64,000 nt of DNA, taken from Cupriavidus numazuensis. Lineage in GTDB: Bacteria > Pseudomonadota > Gammaproteobacteria > Burkholderiales > Burkholderiaceae. A model generated the notes under the pieces. The model saw nothing but the letters and a program-made list of their open reading frames with translations. It ran no database searches and was not told where the DNA came from. Of the stretch, positions 48,249 through 56,391 are shown in pieces (position 1 is the first letter of the stretch; the number at the start of each line of letters is the position of its first letter). Made by a program: the position numbers and the translations under genes. The stretch lies in assembly GCF_905397435.1 (NCBI RefSeq), contig NZ_CAJPVI010000021.1:1-64000 (forward strand). Direction: 5' to 3'.

Positions 48249-48895
48249 GCGATGACCTCCTCGGCAACAAATCGGACGGTATCGCCGGGGGCGAACAGGG
48301 AAGGCGGGTCGCGGTCGGCCACGAACAGCGCGGCGTCGGTACGACCGATCAGTTGCCAGCCGCCCGGCGCACTGGCCGGATAGATGCCGGTCTGCTCGCC
48401 GCCAATGCCGACCGAACCGGCCGGCACCGCGAGCCTTGGCTCGCGCCGGCGCGGCGTGGCGAGCTCGGGCGCAAGGCCGCCCATGTAGGCAAAGCCCGGT
48501 TGGAAACCAAGGAAATACACGACGTATTCCCCAGCGCTGTGACGGCGCACGACTTCCTGTGCGCTCAGGCCTGTATGCGCGGCCACATCGGCCAGATCGG
48601 GCCCATGCTCGCCGCCGTAGCGCACCGGGATCTCCACGAGCCGCCCTGTCGCGTTACGCGCCTCGCCAGAAGCCCAGGCGAGCTTCAGGTTGCGCTCCAG
48701 CACCGCGACATCGGCCGTGTCGTCGAAGATCACCGTCAGGTTGTTCATGCCGGGCACGACGTCCACCACGCCGCGCCAGTCTGCGGCACGCGCCGCCATG
48801 GCCCAGATACGGCGCTGGACCTCGAGCGAGGCCGGCGGCGGCGCGCTATAAAGCAGCGCCTGTTCGGCAAGACGGTGGACGGTACAGGAGGTCAT
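48245..48895 (-). CDS. pxpB: 5-oxoprolinase subunit B
   Basis: A 216-residue KipI/YbgJ-type protein with VPGMNNLTVIFDD, IPVRYGGEHGPDL, YVVYFLGFQPGFAYMGGL and IGGEQTGIYPASAPGGWQLIGRT. It is the first gene of the pxpB-pxpC-pxpA-DUF969-DUF979-pcp unit. An inverted repeat upstream may regulate it. Confidence 0.94.
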   Translation of the reverse strand: MTSCTVHRLAEQALLYSAPPPASLEVQRRIWAMAARAADWRGVVDVVPGMNNLTVIFDDTADVAVLERNLKLAWASGEARNATGRLVEIPVRYGGEHGPDLADVAAHTGLSAQEVVRRHSAGEYVVYFLGFQPGFAYMGGLAPELATPRRREPRLAVPAGSVGIGGEQTGIYPASAPGGWQLIGRTDAALFVADRDPPSLFAPGDTVRFVAEEVIA

Positions 48896-48966
48896 GAGGC
48901 AACACCGGCTGGAACACTGCTGATCAGTGTAGGCCGGTATGGCTCTAGATGTGACTCATCAGCTTT

Positions 48967-49005
48967 TCATCGACAATTTATCGATGAATCATCATAACGA
49001 AACAA
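48967..49005 (-). promoter_or_regulatory. Candidate promoter and operator of pxp operon
   Basis: On the minus strand TTGTTT (49005-49000) and GATAAA (48982-48977) are 17 bases apart. The second box overlaps an inverted repeat TCATCGA-N7-TCGATGA (48967-48987). A repressor bound there would block the promoter. The pairing is from inspection only. Confidence 0.4.
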
Positions 49006-49040
49006 ATGTTGCCTCGGCACTCAGGATTGACCCTAATAGA

Positions 49041-49228
49041 GAGGTTCTTTGGGGAATTGGGCTTGTCTGGTTCTTGGCAGGCGCCGCTGTTTCGCCGGCG
49101 TAGCCGGCGAGTCACTTTTGTCCGAGCGACAAAAGAGGTTCTTTGGGGAATTGGGCTTGTCTGGTTCTTGGCAGGCGCCACTGTTTCGCCGGCGTAGCCG
49201 GCGAGTCACTTTTGTCCGAGCGACAAAA
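49041..49228 (+). repeat. 94-bp tandem duplication at element edge
   Basis: Bases 49041-49134 and 49135-49228 are almost identical (one clear difference, GCGCCGCTG against GCGCCACTG). Each starts GAGGTTCTTTGGGGAATTGG and runs through the element terminus to GACAAAA. The second copy forms the left end of copy B. Confidence 0.88.
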
Positions 49229-49867
49229 GTAACCAAAAACGCGTTTTGGTTGCCCCAAAGGGGCGAATTTTTATCGTAGTGGGCCAGGGGTGTTGTACGG
49301 GTATGGGCTTCAGAGGGGATTTACGCTGCCTGCCGCGTGGGGCACCACCGTGAGTGGGAATACAGCGCTGATTGAACGAGCCCTGCAAGCGTCTGTGGAC
49401 CCTGCTGCGAGCGATATCGTGTAATCGCCTTCGGCTGCGCTGCGCGCAGAGCCCTAGTCTGAGCACGCAGGCCCAGGGCGAACCAGGCCCGGGTGAAGAT
49501 GCCGCGCATGCGCGCAGAAAAAGGAAATTTGGACTCGGGCGCCGGCGACGCTGATGAGCTCGCATCCAGACTACGACGTGCGCGCAGCGCAGCCGAAGGC
49601 GTCCCACCACTGACCTGGATGGAACGCTGTACCCGAGTCCGTCTTGGGGATCGTCCAAAAGCCGTGCCGCGCGAGGCACAGGTTCTGACTCACATGGCGT
49701 AGCAGGGTCGAACGACCGACCACCATCGCAGGCGTCCAAAGCCGTTTGAACCCCTGTCGCCGTGGAATTGATGGCCAGCGGCAACGACGCGCTTTTTGGT
49801 TACTTTTTGTCGCTCGGACAAAAAGTGACTCGCCGGCTACGCCGGCGAAACAGCGGCGCGGGCCAAG
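49167..49867. repeat. 701-bp repeat element with terminal inverted repeats (copy B)
   Basis: Same structure as 9272-9975: inverted termini of ~73 bases, the 23-bp internal inverted repeat with GCCTTCGGCTGCGCTGCGCG, and nearly identical interior, lacking the 4-base CTTG insertion. It sits between the pxp promoter region and the lipA terminator. No transposase or other gene is supported; the whole stretch 49006-49900 is taken up by the element and its duplicated end. Confidence 0.8.
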
Positions 49868-49904
49868 AACGACACCTCAACCCCAACCCAAAACCCCCCT
49901 CCCA

Positions 49905-49931
49905 AAAACAAAACAGCCGGGTTTCCCCGGC
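49905..49931 (-). terminator. Terminator of lipA
   Basis: GCCGGG-TTTC-CCCGGC stem (49916-49931) followed on the minus strand by TGTTTTGTTTTTGG, 28 bases past the lipA stop. Confidence 0.85.
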
Positions 49932-49959
49932 CGTCCTTCCTCACCTCAACAGCATCCAA

Positions 49960-50955
49960 TCAGGCAAACCCAGCCTGATGCGCCTGCTGGTCGGCGTGGT
50001 ACGAGCTGCGCACCATCGCACCCACGGCAGCGTGGGTGAAGCCCATCTTGTAGGCCTCTTCCTCGAACATCTTGAACGTATCGGGATGCACGTAGCGCAG
50101 CACCGGCAGGTGGTGGTTCGACGGCGCGAGGTACTGGCCGATGGTCAGCATGTCGATATCGTGCGCGCGCATGTCGCGCATGACTTCGAGGATTTCCTCG
50201 TCGGTCTCGCCCAGGCCGACCATCAGGCCGGACTTGGTCGGCACGTTCGGGTTGCGGCGCTTGAATTCCTGCAGCAGCTTGAGCGAGTGCGCATAGTCGG
50301 CACCCGGGCGGGCCTGCTTGTACAGGCGCGGCACGGTTTCCATATTGTGGTTCATGACGTCCGGCGGGGAGACCTGCAGGATGTCCAGCGCCTTGTCCAG
50401 GCGGCCGCGGAAGTCGGGCACCAGCACTTCGATGCGGGTGGCGGGCGACAGCTCGCGCGTTTGGCTGATGCAGTCCACGTAGTGCTGGGCACCGCCGTCG
50501 CGCAGGTCGTCACGGTCGACGCTGGTGATCACCACGTAGTTGAGCTTGAGCTGGGCGATGGTGCGGGCCAGGTTGCCGGGCTCGTTCACATCCAGCGGAT
50601 CCGGGCGGCCATGGCCGACGTCGCAGAACGGGCAGCGGCGCGTGCACTTGTCGCCCATGATCATGAACGTGGCCGTGCCCTTGCCGAAGCACTCGCCGAT
50701 GTTCGGGCAGCTTGCTTCTTCGCACACCGTGACGAGGTTGTTGGCGCGCAGGATGTCCTTGATCTCATAGAAGCGCGAGTTGCCCGTGGCAGCCTTCACG
50801 CGGATCCAGTCCGGCTTCTTGAGCTTTTCGGCCGGCACGATCTTGATGGGGATGCGCGCGGTCTTGTCGGCCGACTTCTGCTTGCGGGTCGGATCGTACT
50901 GCTCCGCGGGGGATTGGGGGGCTTCGCTGGAGGAGGCGATCAGGGCGTCGCTCAT
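49960..50955 (-). CDS. lipA: Lipoyl synthase
   Basis: A 331-residue radical-SAM enzyme. The auxiliary cluster motif [12 protein letters not shown] and the radical-SAM motif CTRRCPFC are both complete; the usual C-terminal RSSYHA is present. It inserts two sulfurs into octanoyl groups on lipoyl domains. The start MSDALIASS follows a GGAG site at 6-7 bases; an upstream extension would overlap the lipB end. Confidence 0.96.
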   Translation of the reverse strand: MSDALIASSSEAPQSPAEQYDPTRKQKSADKTARIPIKIVPAEKLKKPDWIRVKAATGNSRFYEIKDILRANNLVTVCEEASCPNIGECFGKGTATFMIMGDKCTRRCPFCDVGHGRPDPLDVNEPGNLARTIAQLKLNYVVITSVDRDDLRDGGAQHYVDCISQTRELSPATRIEVLVPDFRGRLDKALDILQVSPPDVMNHNMETVPRLYKQARPGADYAHSLKLLQEFKRRNPNVPTKSGLMVGLGETDEEILEVMRDMRAHDIDMLTIGQYLAPSNHHLPVLRYVHPDTFKMFEEEAYKMGFTHAAVGAMVRSSYHADQQAHQAGFA

Positions 50956-51004
50956 AAATTTCTCCGCACGCGCAATGGCGTGCAATTCGCTTGTCAGCTT
51001 GTCA

Positions 51005-51715
51005 CTAAGAGGCCAGGGCCGGCGTGGCGGCAGTTTTGTCTGCCGCCAGCGCACGGGCCTCGCGCGCTGCCAGCACCTCGCACAATGCCGCCGCCAGGCG
51101 CCGCGCGATGTCAGTTTGTTGTGCGGCGGTCACAGGCTGGTCTTGCCAGCGTCCACCAGCAGTGGCCATGTCGACCGTTTCCAGTCCGGCATAGCCACAG
51201 GGATTGATGCGCAGGAACGGCGCCAGATCCATCTGCACGTTCAGGCTGACGCCGTGGTAGCTGCAGCCGTTGCGGATCTTGAGGCCGAGCGCCGCAATCT
51301 TGGCACCCCGGTGCGCTCCGTCCGACAGGTAGATGCCGGGGGCGCCGGGCTTGCGCTCAGCCGCGAGATTATACGCCGCGAGCGTGTCAAGAACGGCCTG
51401 CTCGATATCGTTCACGAGCTCGCGCACCATCAGTTTGCGGCGCTTGAGATCGAGCAGCAGATAGGCCACCACCTGGCCGGGACCGTGATAGGTGATCTGT
51501 CCGCCACGGTCGATCTGCACCATCGGGATGTGCGCGTCCGGCGCCAGCAGGTGTGCGGGATCGCCCGCCTGGCCCAGCGTGTAGACCGGCGGATGCTCGA
51601 CCAGCCAGACCTGGTCAGGCGTTTCAGGCGTGCGCGCGGCAGTGAAGGCGCGCATCGCCTCGAAGCAGGGCTGGTAGTCTTCGCGGCCCCGTTCGATGAC
51701 TTGAATCGGATGCAT
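51005..51715 (-). CDS. lipB: Octanoyltransferase
   Basis: A 236-residue LipB with [34 protein letters not shown], the Lys in [12 protein letters not shown] and catalytic Cys in RINPCGYAG. It moves octanoyl from ACP to lipoyl domains, giving the LipA substrate. lipB and lipA lie in this order with a 49-base gap and likely share a transcript. Confidence 0.95.
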   Translation of the reverse strand: MHPIQVIERGREDYQPCFEAMRAFTAARTPETPDQVWLVEHPPVYTLGQAGDPAHLLAPDAHIPMVQIDRGGQITYHGPGQVVAYLLLDLKRRKLMVRELVNDIEQAVLDTLAAYNLAAERKPGAPGIYLSDGAHRGAKIAALGLKIRNGCSYHGVSLNVQMDLAPFLRINPCGYAGLETVDMATAGGRWQDQPVTAAQQTDIARRLAAALCEVLAAREARALAADKTAATPALAS

Positions 51716-51730
51716 GGCGAGAGTGTAACG

Positions 51731-51754
51731 AAAAGGGCCGGCTTTCGCCGGCCC
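51731..51754 (-). terminator. Terminator between DUF2917 gene and lipB
   Basis: GGGCCGGC-TTTC-GCCGGCCC hairpin; on the minus strand it ends in TTTTCG. It separates the DUF2917 transcript from lipB. Confidence 0.75.
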
Positions 51755-51878
51755 CTGCCACGGTCATGGAGCATCCTTCAGCTTGCGCGGCGCGTCCTGG
51801 CGGCCTTCTTCATCACGTGGCCTCGACCAGACCAGCCGCAGTCGTGATGCATGCGGCGCAGGCGCTCCATCTCCGGGT

Positions 51879-52247
51879 TCAGGCTGCCTTGGCCTGGTCG
51901 TCAGCCGGCGTCCATTCCGTGCCTCGAACCAGGCGCCGCAGTCCGCGATACACGAGGTGCGGCAGGTCCGCCAGCGTCAACACCGGGCGCCGCGCCTCGG
52001 CGATCAGCGCGAGGCGCACCGCGCGTTCGGCGCGCGGGTCGATGCTCAGTACCACTTCATCGCCACGCCGCAGCAGCAGATTCCCGCCACAACGCAGCCA
52101 GTAGTCCTCGGAATCGCCTTCGCGTGTGATCCACAGGTCGGTGCCGCCGGCATCTTCCACATGGAGGCGCTGTGCCGAATGCATGGACAGCGCGGTGACT
52201 TCGCCGGGACTCAGGGTGAAAACTGTCGTTGTGAGCAGGGCTTGCAT
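51879..52247 (-). CDS. DUF2917 family protein
   Basis: A 122-residue protein with a small cupin-like beta-rich region (FTLSPGEVTALSMHSAQRLHVEDAGGTDLWITREGDSEDYWLRCGGNLLLRRGDEVVL) matching DUF2917. A GGAGAT site precedes MQALL. It is divergent from a GcvA-like LysR gene with a ~200-base gap, so that regulator may control it. Function unknown. Confidence 0.75.
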   Translation of the reverse strand: MQALLTTTVFTLSPGEVTALSMHSAQRLHVEDAGGTDLWITREGDSEDYWLRCGGNLLLRRGDEVVLSIDPRAERAVRLALIAEARRPVLTLADLPHLVYRGLRRLVRGTEWTPADDQAKAA

Positions 52248-52450
52248 GGTGGATCTCCTATCTGCCGGCCTCGGCGGTCTTGCCGAGAGCATGCCACTTG
52301 ACCGGTACTGGCCTGGTTTTCCCGCCAGGCCAGTTCAAATCGCAGTGGCATTGGGGCGCCGGTGAATGAATTCTAGTGATTGCCCACGCACTGGCAAAAC
52401 GATATATTTTGGAGGTTCTTGTTAAAGAATCTCACAAAGCGGAGGCCGAC

Positions 52451-53410
52451 ATGGCGTGGAAAGGCGCATGGGAAAGGGACATGCCGCGCGGCTGGCATCG
52501 TGAATTGCCGCGTCTGCCGGCACTGACAGCGCTGCGCGCATTCGAGGCGGCGGCCCGTCACGAGAGCTTCTCGCGCGCGGCCACCGAACTGTTCGTCACA
52601 CACGGCGCGGTCAGCCATCAGATCCGCGCGCTCGAAGAAGAACTGGGCATGCCGCTGTTCGAGCGCCACGGCAAGCGTGTCGCGCTGACTCCGCCCGGTC
52701 GCCTCTACGCCGAGCGGATCCGCGATGCGCTACTGCAGATTGCCGACGCCACGCGCGTGCTGCAGTCCGGCAACCGCGACAAGCGGCTGACCATCAGCAC
52801 CATGCCGTCGTTCGCCGCGCGCTGGCTAATGCCGCGCATCGGCAGCTTCATCGAACGGCACCCGGAACTCGACGTCGAGCTGCTGTCGTCGAACACACTC
52901 GTGGACTTCGGCCAGGAAGAGGTCGACATTGCACTGCGCATGGGCACCGGCGACTACCCGGGCCTGTATGTGGAAAAGCTGCTCGACGATGTGTTCTTTC
53001 CGGTTTGCAGCCCGGGGTTCAACGGCGGGCGCCTGCCGGAGAAGCCGAGCGACCTGGCCGGGCTGAACCTGCTGCGCGGCGAAGGCGACCCATGGAAGCC
53101 CTGGTTCGAAGCCGCCGGGCTGGACTGGCCGGAGCCGCGCAAGGGACTGTTGCTCGAAGATTCCTCACTGCTGCTGCAGGCGGCGGCGGAAGGCCAGGGC
53201 ATCACGCTGATCCGCTCTTCGCTGGCCTACAACGACCTGCTGTCGGGCCGGGTGGTGCGACTGTTCGATGTCAGCATTGCCTGCCCGTGGCTACTGTACT
53301 TCGTATGCGCGCCGGGGGCGCTGGAATCGGCCAAGGTTCAGGCGTTTCGCGGTTGGCTGCTGCCGGAGATCGACCGGTTCCGCGAAGTGCTCGCGCAGTG
53401 GGCGGATTGA
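52451..53410 (+). CDS. GcvA-like LysR-family regulator
   Basis: A 319-residue LysR-type protein: LPALTALRAFEAAARHESFSRAATELFVTHGAVSHQIRALEEELG is the classic GcvA-type helix-turn-helix, with an effector domain from about residue 105. The ATG at 52451 follows GGAGG by 5 bases. GcvA-type regulators usually act on divergent neighbours, here the DUF2917 gene. Confidence 0.87.
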   Translation: MAWKGAWERDMPRGWHRELPRLPALTALRAFEAAARHESFSRAATELFVTHGAVSHQIRALEEELGMPLFERHGKRVALTPPGRLYAERIRDALLQIADATRVLQSGNRDKRLTISTMPSFAARWLMPRIGSFIERHPELDVELLSSNTLVDFGQEEVDIALRMGTGDYPGLYVEKLLDDVFFPVCSPGFNGGRLPEKPSDLAGLNLLRGEGDPWKPWFEAAGLDWPEPRKGLLLEDSSLLLQAAAEGQGITLIRSSLAYNDLLSGRVVRLFDVSIACPWLLYFVCAPGALESAKVQAFRGWLLPEIDRFREVLAQWAD

Positions 53411-53414
53411 GGGC

Positions 53415-54455
53415 TCAGTCGCCCTTCGTCTCGTCATCGTCGGCATCGTCTTTCGATGGCGCCGCGCGCCCTGCCCTCGGATGCGCCTTGTCATAAACCT
53501 TCGCCAGATGCTGAAAGTCGAGCGAGGTGTAGATCTGCGTCGTGGCGATGCTCGCATGCCCGAGCAGCTCCTGCACCGCGCGCAGGTCGCCTGACGATTG
53601 CAGCATGTGCGTGGCAAACGAATGCCGCAGCATATGCGGATGCACGTCCGCGGGCACACCAGCGCGGATCGCCTGCTGCTTGAGCCGCAGCTGCACCACG
53701 CGCATCGACAGCCGATGCCCGCGCGCGCCAAGGAACAGCGCGCTGGCGTCTTCCGGCGCGGCGCCGGGGCGCAGCAACTGCTCGCGTACGCCGAGCCACG
53801 CGCGCAGGGCGTCCATCGCCTTGCTTCCGACGGGGACGGTCCGACGGCGCGAGCCCTTGCCCGTCACGGTCAGTTCGGCACCGGACATGTCGAGCCAGCC
53901 GGCCGATTCGTAGCCATCGAGCCTTTCATAGCGCACATCGAGCTGCACCAGTTCGGCCAGGCGCAATCCGCTCGAATAGAACAGCTCCCACACGGCCTGG
54001 TCGCGCAGCGCGGCGGCGTCGGTGCCGGCCGGATGGGACACGAGCGCCACGGCATGCTCGACGGAAAGTGCCTTGGGCAGCCGATGACCGGAGCGCGGCG
54101 CACGCACGCCGTCCACGGGATTGGCCTGGACGCCCAGTCCGTGCTGCGCCGCCCACAGATAGAAGCCGCGCCAGGCCGACAAGGTGCGGGCAATGCTGGT
54201 GCCGGCCAGTCCTTCGCCATGCATGCGCGCAGCAAAGGCGCGGATATGGCGGGTCTGCAGCGCCAGCAGCGCAAACCCCGGCGCATGCTTTGCCGCATGC
54301 GCCTGCAGCACGGTCAGGTCGCGCCGATAGCTGCGCAGCGTGTGGTCGGCCAGCTTGCGGCTGCCTTCCAGCCACGCGAGGTAACGTTGGACGATCGGGT
54401 CGGCCGCCGGAGCCTCCGTGTCGGAGGCAGTGCCGTTCGTCGGTTCGGCAGTCAT
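53415..54455 (-). CDS. xerC: Tyrosine recombinase XerC
   Basis: A 346-residue tyrosine recombinase with catalytic residues R165 (SGLRLAEL), K200 (TGKGSRRR), H274/R277 (HMLRHSFATH), H300 (LLGHASI) and Y309 (TQIYTS). It resolves chromosome dimers at dif with XerD. It directly follows the DUF484 gene, the same neighbour as in E. coli and many proteobacteria, which supports XerC over a phage integrase. The Asp/Lys-rich C-terminal tail is a small extension. Confidence 0.94.
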   Translation of the reverse strand: MTAEPTNGTASDTEAPAADPIVQRYLAWLEGSRKLADHTLRSYRRDLTVLQAHAAKHAPGFALLALQTRHIRAFAARMHGEGLAGTSIARTLSAWRGFYLWAAQHGLGVQANPVDGVRAPRSGHRLPKALSVEHAVALVSHPAGTDAAALRDQAVWELFYSSGLRLAELVQLDVRYERLDGYESAGWLDMSGAELTVTGKGSRRRTVPVGSKAMDALRAWLGVREQLLRPGAAPEDASALFLGARGHRLSMRVVQLRLKQQAIRAGVPADVHPHMLRHSFATHMLQSSGDLRAVQELLGHASIATTQIYTSLDFQHLAKVYDKAHPRAGRAAPSKDDADDDETKGD

Positions 54456-54490
54456 GGCGGCAAAGACTGGATGAGATCGGGAAGAAGAAC

Positions 54491-55162
54491 TCAGTCGCGC
54501 AGGCGGTTCAGCGCGGCGCCGGCGACTTCACCGATCTGGGTCAGGTAAGCCGTGCCCATGCCTTCGTGGAAACGGCGCGCATCGGCCGAGCCCAGTACAA
54601 GCAAACCGAAGGCGGCGCCCGGCACCTCGCCGGCGGTGCGGACGGGCGGGCGCAGCGCGACCATGGCGATCGACGCGACTTCTTCGAGCTCCAGCAGACT
54701 GGCCGCTTCGAAGCCCGCATTGGCGCCGCAGTAAGGTGCGCGCAGCCCCTCGGCAAACAAGCGCAGGTCATCGCTGGCGCCCTGCACCACTTCCATATGG
54801 GCGAACTGCTCGGCCACGCTCCACAGCTTGAGCGCCACGGCGGGCACGTCGAACACCTGCTGCAGGCCGTCCTGCACGGCGTAGGGCAGCGCGTGGGAAT
54901 CCGGCTCGGCCAGCAGGCGCAGTTGCCACGCGTGCATGCGCTGCTGGGTGCGGTCGTTGTCGTGCCCGTGGCGCATCAGGTCGGCCAGGCGCAGTTCGAG
55001 TCCCTTGTTCTTTTCGCGCAGGATTTCCATCTGCCGCTCCTGCAGCGACACTGCGCGGTGGCTATGCGGGCTCGTGAGCTGCACGGTAGCGAGCAACTCG
55101 GCATGGTCTTCGAAGAACTGGGGATTGCTCTGCAGGTAGGCGGCGACGTCTTGGGCGTTCAT
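54491..55162 (-). CDS. DUF484 family protein
   Basis: A 223-residue GAF-like protein with MNAQDVAAYLQSNPQFFEDHAELLA at the N-terminus and SLQERQMEILREKN in the helical linker, typical for DUF484. Its position directly upstream of xerC is conserved in many genomes. The start MNAQDV replaces an 18-codon upstream extension. Function unknown. Confidence 0.9.
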   Translation of the reverse strand: MNAQDVAAYLQSNPQFFEDHAELLATVQLTSPHSHRAVSLQERQMEILREKNKGLELRLADLMRHGHDNDRTQQRMHAWQLRLLAEPDSHALPYAVQDGLQQVFDVPAVALKLWSVAEQFAHMEVVQGASDDLRLFAEGLRAPYCGANAGFEAASLLELEEVASIAMVALRPPVRTAGEVPGAAFGLLVLGSADARRFHEGMGTAYLTQIGEVAGAALNRLRD

Positions 55163-55237
55163 GGGCTTCGAACCGAGAGAAATTTGGATGGCAGTGTAGC
55201 AAAGCGGGGTATTCACCCCGCCCCTTGTCCATCTGTA

Positions 55238-56380
55238 TTACGTCTGGATCAGCCGTTTCTGTCGGGATATCGCCATCAGAATGCCGATACCCGCGCCCAG
55301 CGTCACCAGCGCCGTGCCACCGTAGCTCATCAGCGGCAACGGGACGCCGACCACGGGCAGGATGCCGCTCACCATGCCCATATTGACGAAGGCGTAGGTG
55401 AAGAAGATCAGCGTGATCGAGCCCGCCAGCAGCCGCGAGAACAGCGTTGGCGCGTTGGCCGCGATAAACAGTCCGCGAAAGATCAGCAGCAGGTACAGCA
55501 CCAGCAGGATGGCATTGCCGATCAGGCCGAACTCCTCCGAATACACCGCGAAGATGAAGTCGGTGTGCTTTTCCGGGATGAACTCCAGGTGGGTCTGGGT
55601 GCCCTTGAGCCAGCCCTTGCCGTCGACGCCGCCCGAGCCGATCGCGATGATCGACTGGATCGTGTGGAAGCCCTTGCCGAGCGGGTCGGTGGTCGGGTCT
55701 AGCAGCGTGCATACGCGGTGCTGCTGGTAGTCGTGCAGCACCGGCCAGTTCACGCCCGGCGCGCAGATGTCGTTCTGGTACGTGATCAGCAGCGTCACCG
55801 CGACCACCAGGATGCCCAGCAGCGGCAGGATGATGCGCCACGACAGCCCCGCGAAGTAGATCACGTAGACGCCGGCCGCCATCACCAGCAGCGCGGTGCC
55901 CAGGTCGGGCTGCTTGGCGATCAGGCCGACCGGGATCAGCAGCAGCACCAGCGCCACCACGAAGTCATACCATCGGACCACGCCCTCGCGCTTCTGGAAG
56001 TACCACGCGAGCATCAACGGCATGGAAATCTTCATGATCTCGGACGGCTGGATCACCATGCCGACATTGAGCCAGCGCCGCGCGCCCTTGCGGATCAGGC
56101 CGAACATGGCCACTGCGATCAGCAGCGCCACCCCGACCGTGTAGATCGGCACGGCCACGCGCATCAGCGTCTGCGTGGGCAGGTAAGCGATCACCAGCAT
56201 CACCACGTACGACAGCAGGATGTTGCGAAGCTGGTCCTCGACGCGGCCCGGCATGTCGATGGCGGCCGAATACAGCGCCACGATGCCGGTGGCGAACAAC
56301 AGGAACACGATCAGCGCGAGCGGCTTGTCGAAGCCGGTGAACGCCGTTTTAATGAGCGACAGGACGCGACGCTTGTCCAT
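55238..56380 (-). CDS. rodA: Rod-shape peptidoglycan polymerase RodA
   Basis: A 380-residue SEDS glycosyltransferase with about ten membrane helices, KGWLKGTQTHLEFIPEKHTDFIFAV and GMVSGILPVVGVPLPLMSYGG. It polymerises glycan strands together with PBP2. It follows mrdA by 11 bases and is the last gene of the mre-mrd unit here. Confidence 0.96.
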   Translation of the reverse strand: MDKRRVLSLIKTAFTGFDKPLALIVFLLFATGIVALYSAAIDMPGRVEDQLRNILLSYVVMLVIAYLPTQTLMRVAVPIYTVGVALLIAVAMFGLIRKGARRWLNVGMVIQPSEIMKISMPLMLAWYFQKREGVVRWYDFVVALVLLLIPVGLIAKQPDLGTALLVMAAGVYVIYFAGLSWRIILPLLGILVVAVTLLITYQNDICAPGVNWPVLHDYQQHRVCTLLDPTTDPLGKGFHTIQSIIAIGSGGVDGKGWLKGTQTHLEFIPEKHTDFIFAVYSEEFGLIGNAILLVLYLLLIFRGLFIAANAPTLFSRLLAGSITLIFFTYAFVNMGMVSGILPVVGVPLPLMSYGGTALVTLGAGIGILMAISRQKRLIQT

Positions 56381-56391
56381 GCGCGTCTCCT

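Noticed and set aside
49041..49228. CRISPR-like repetition
   Set aside because: Only two long tandem units, no short regular repeat-spacer structure and no cas genes.
53415..54455. Tyrosine recombinase as a phage or island integrase
   Set aside because: It is next to the DUF484 gene and has XerC length and motifs; no attachment site or phage gene is nearby.
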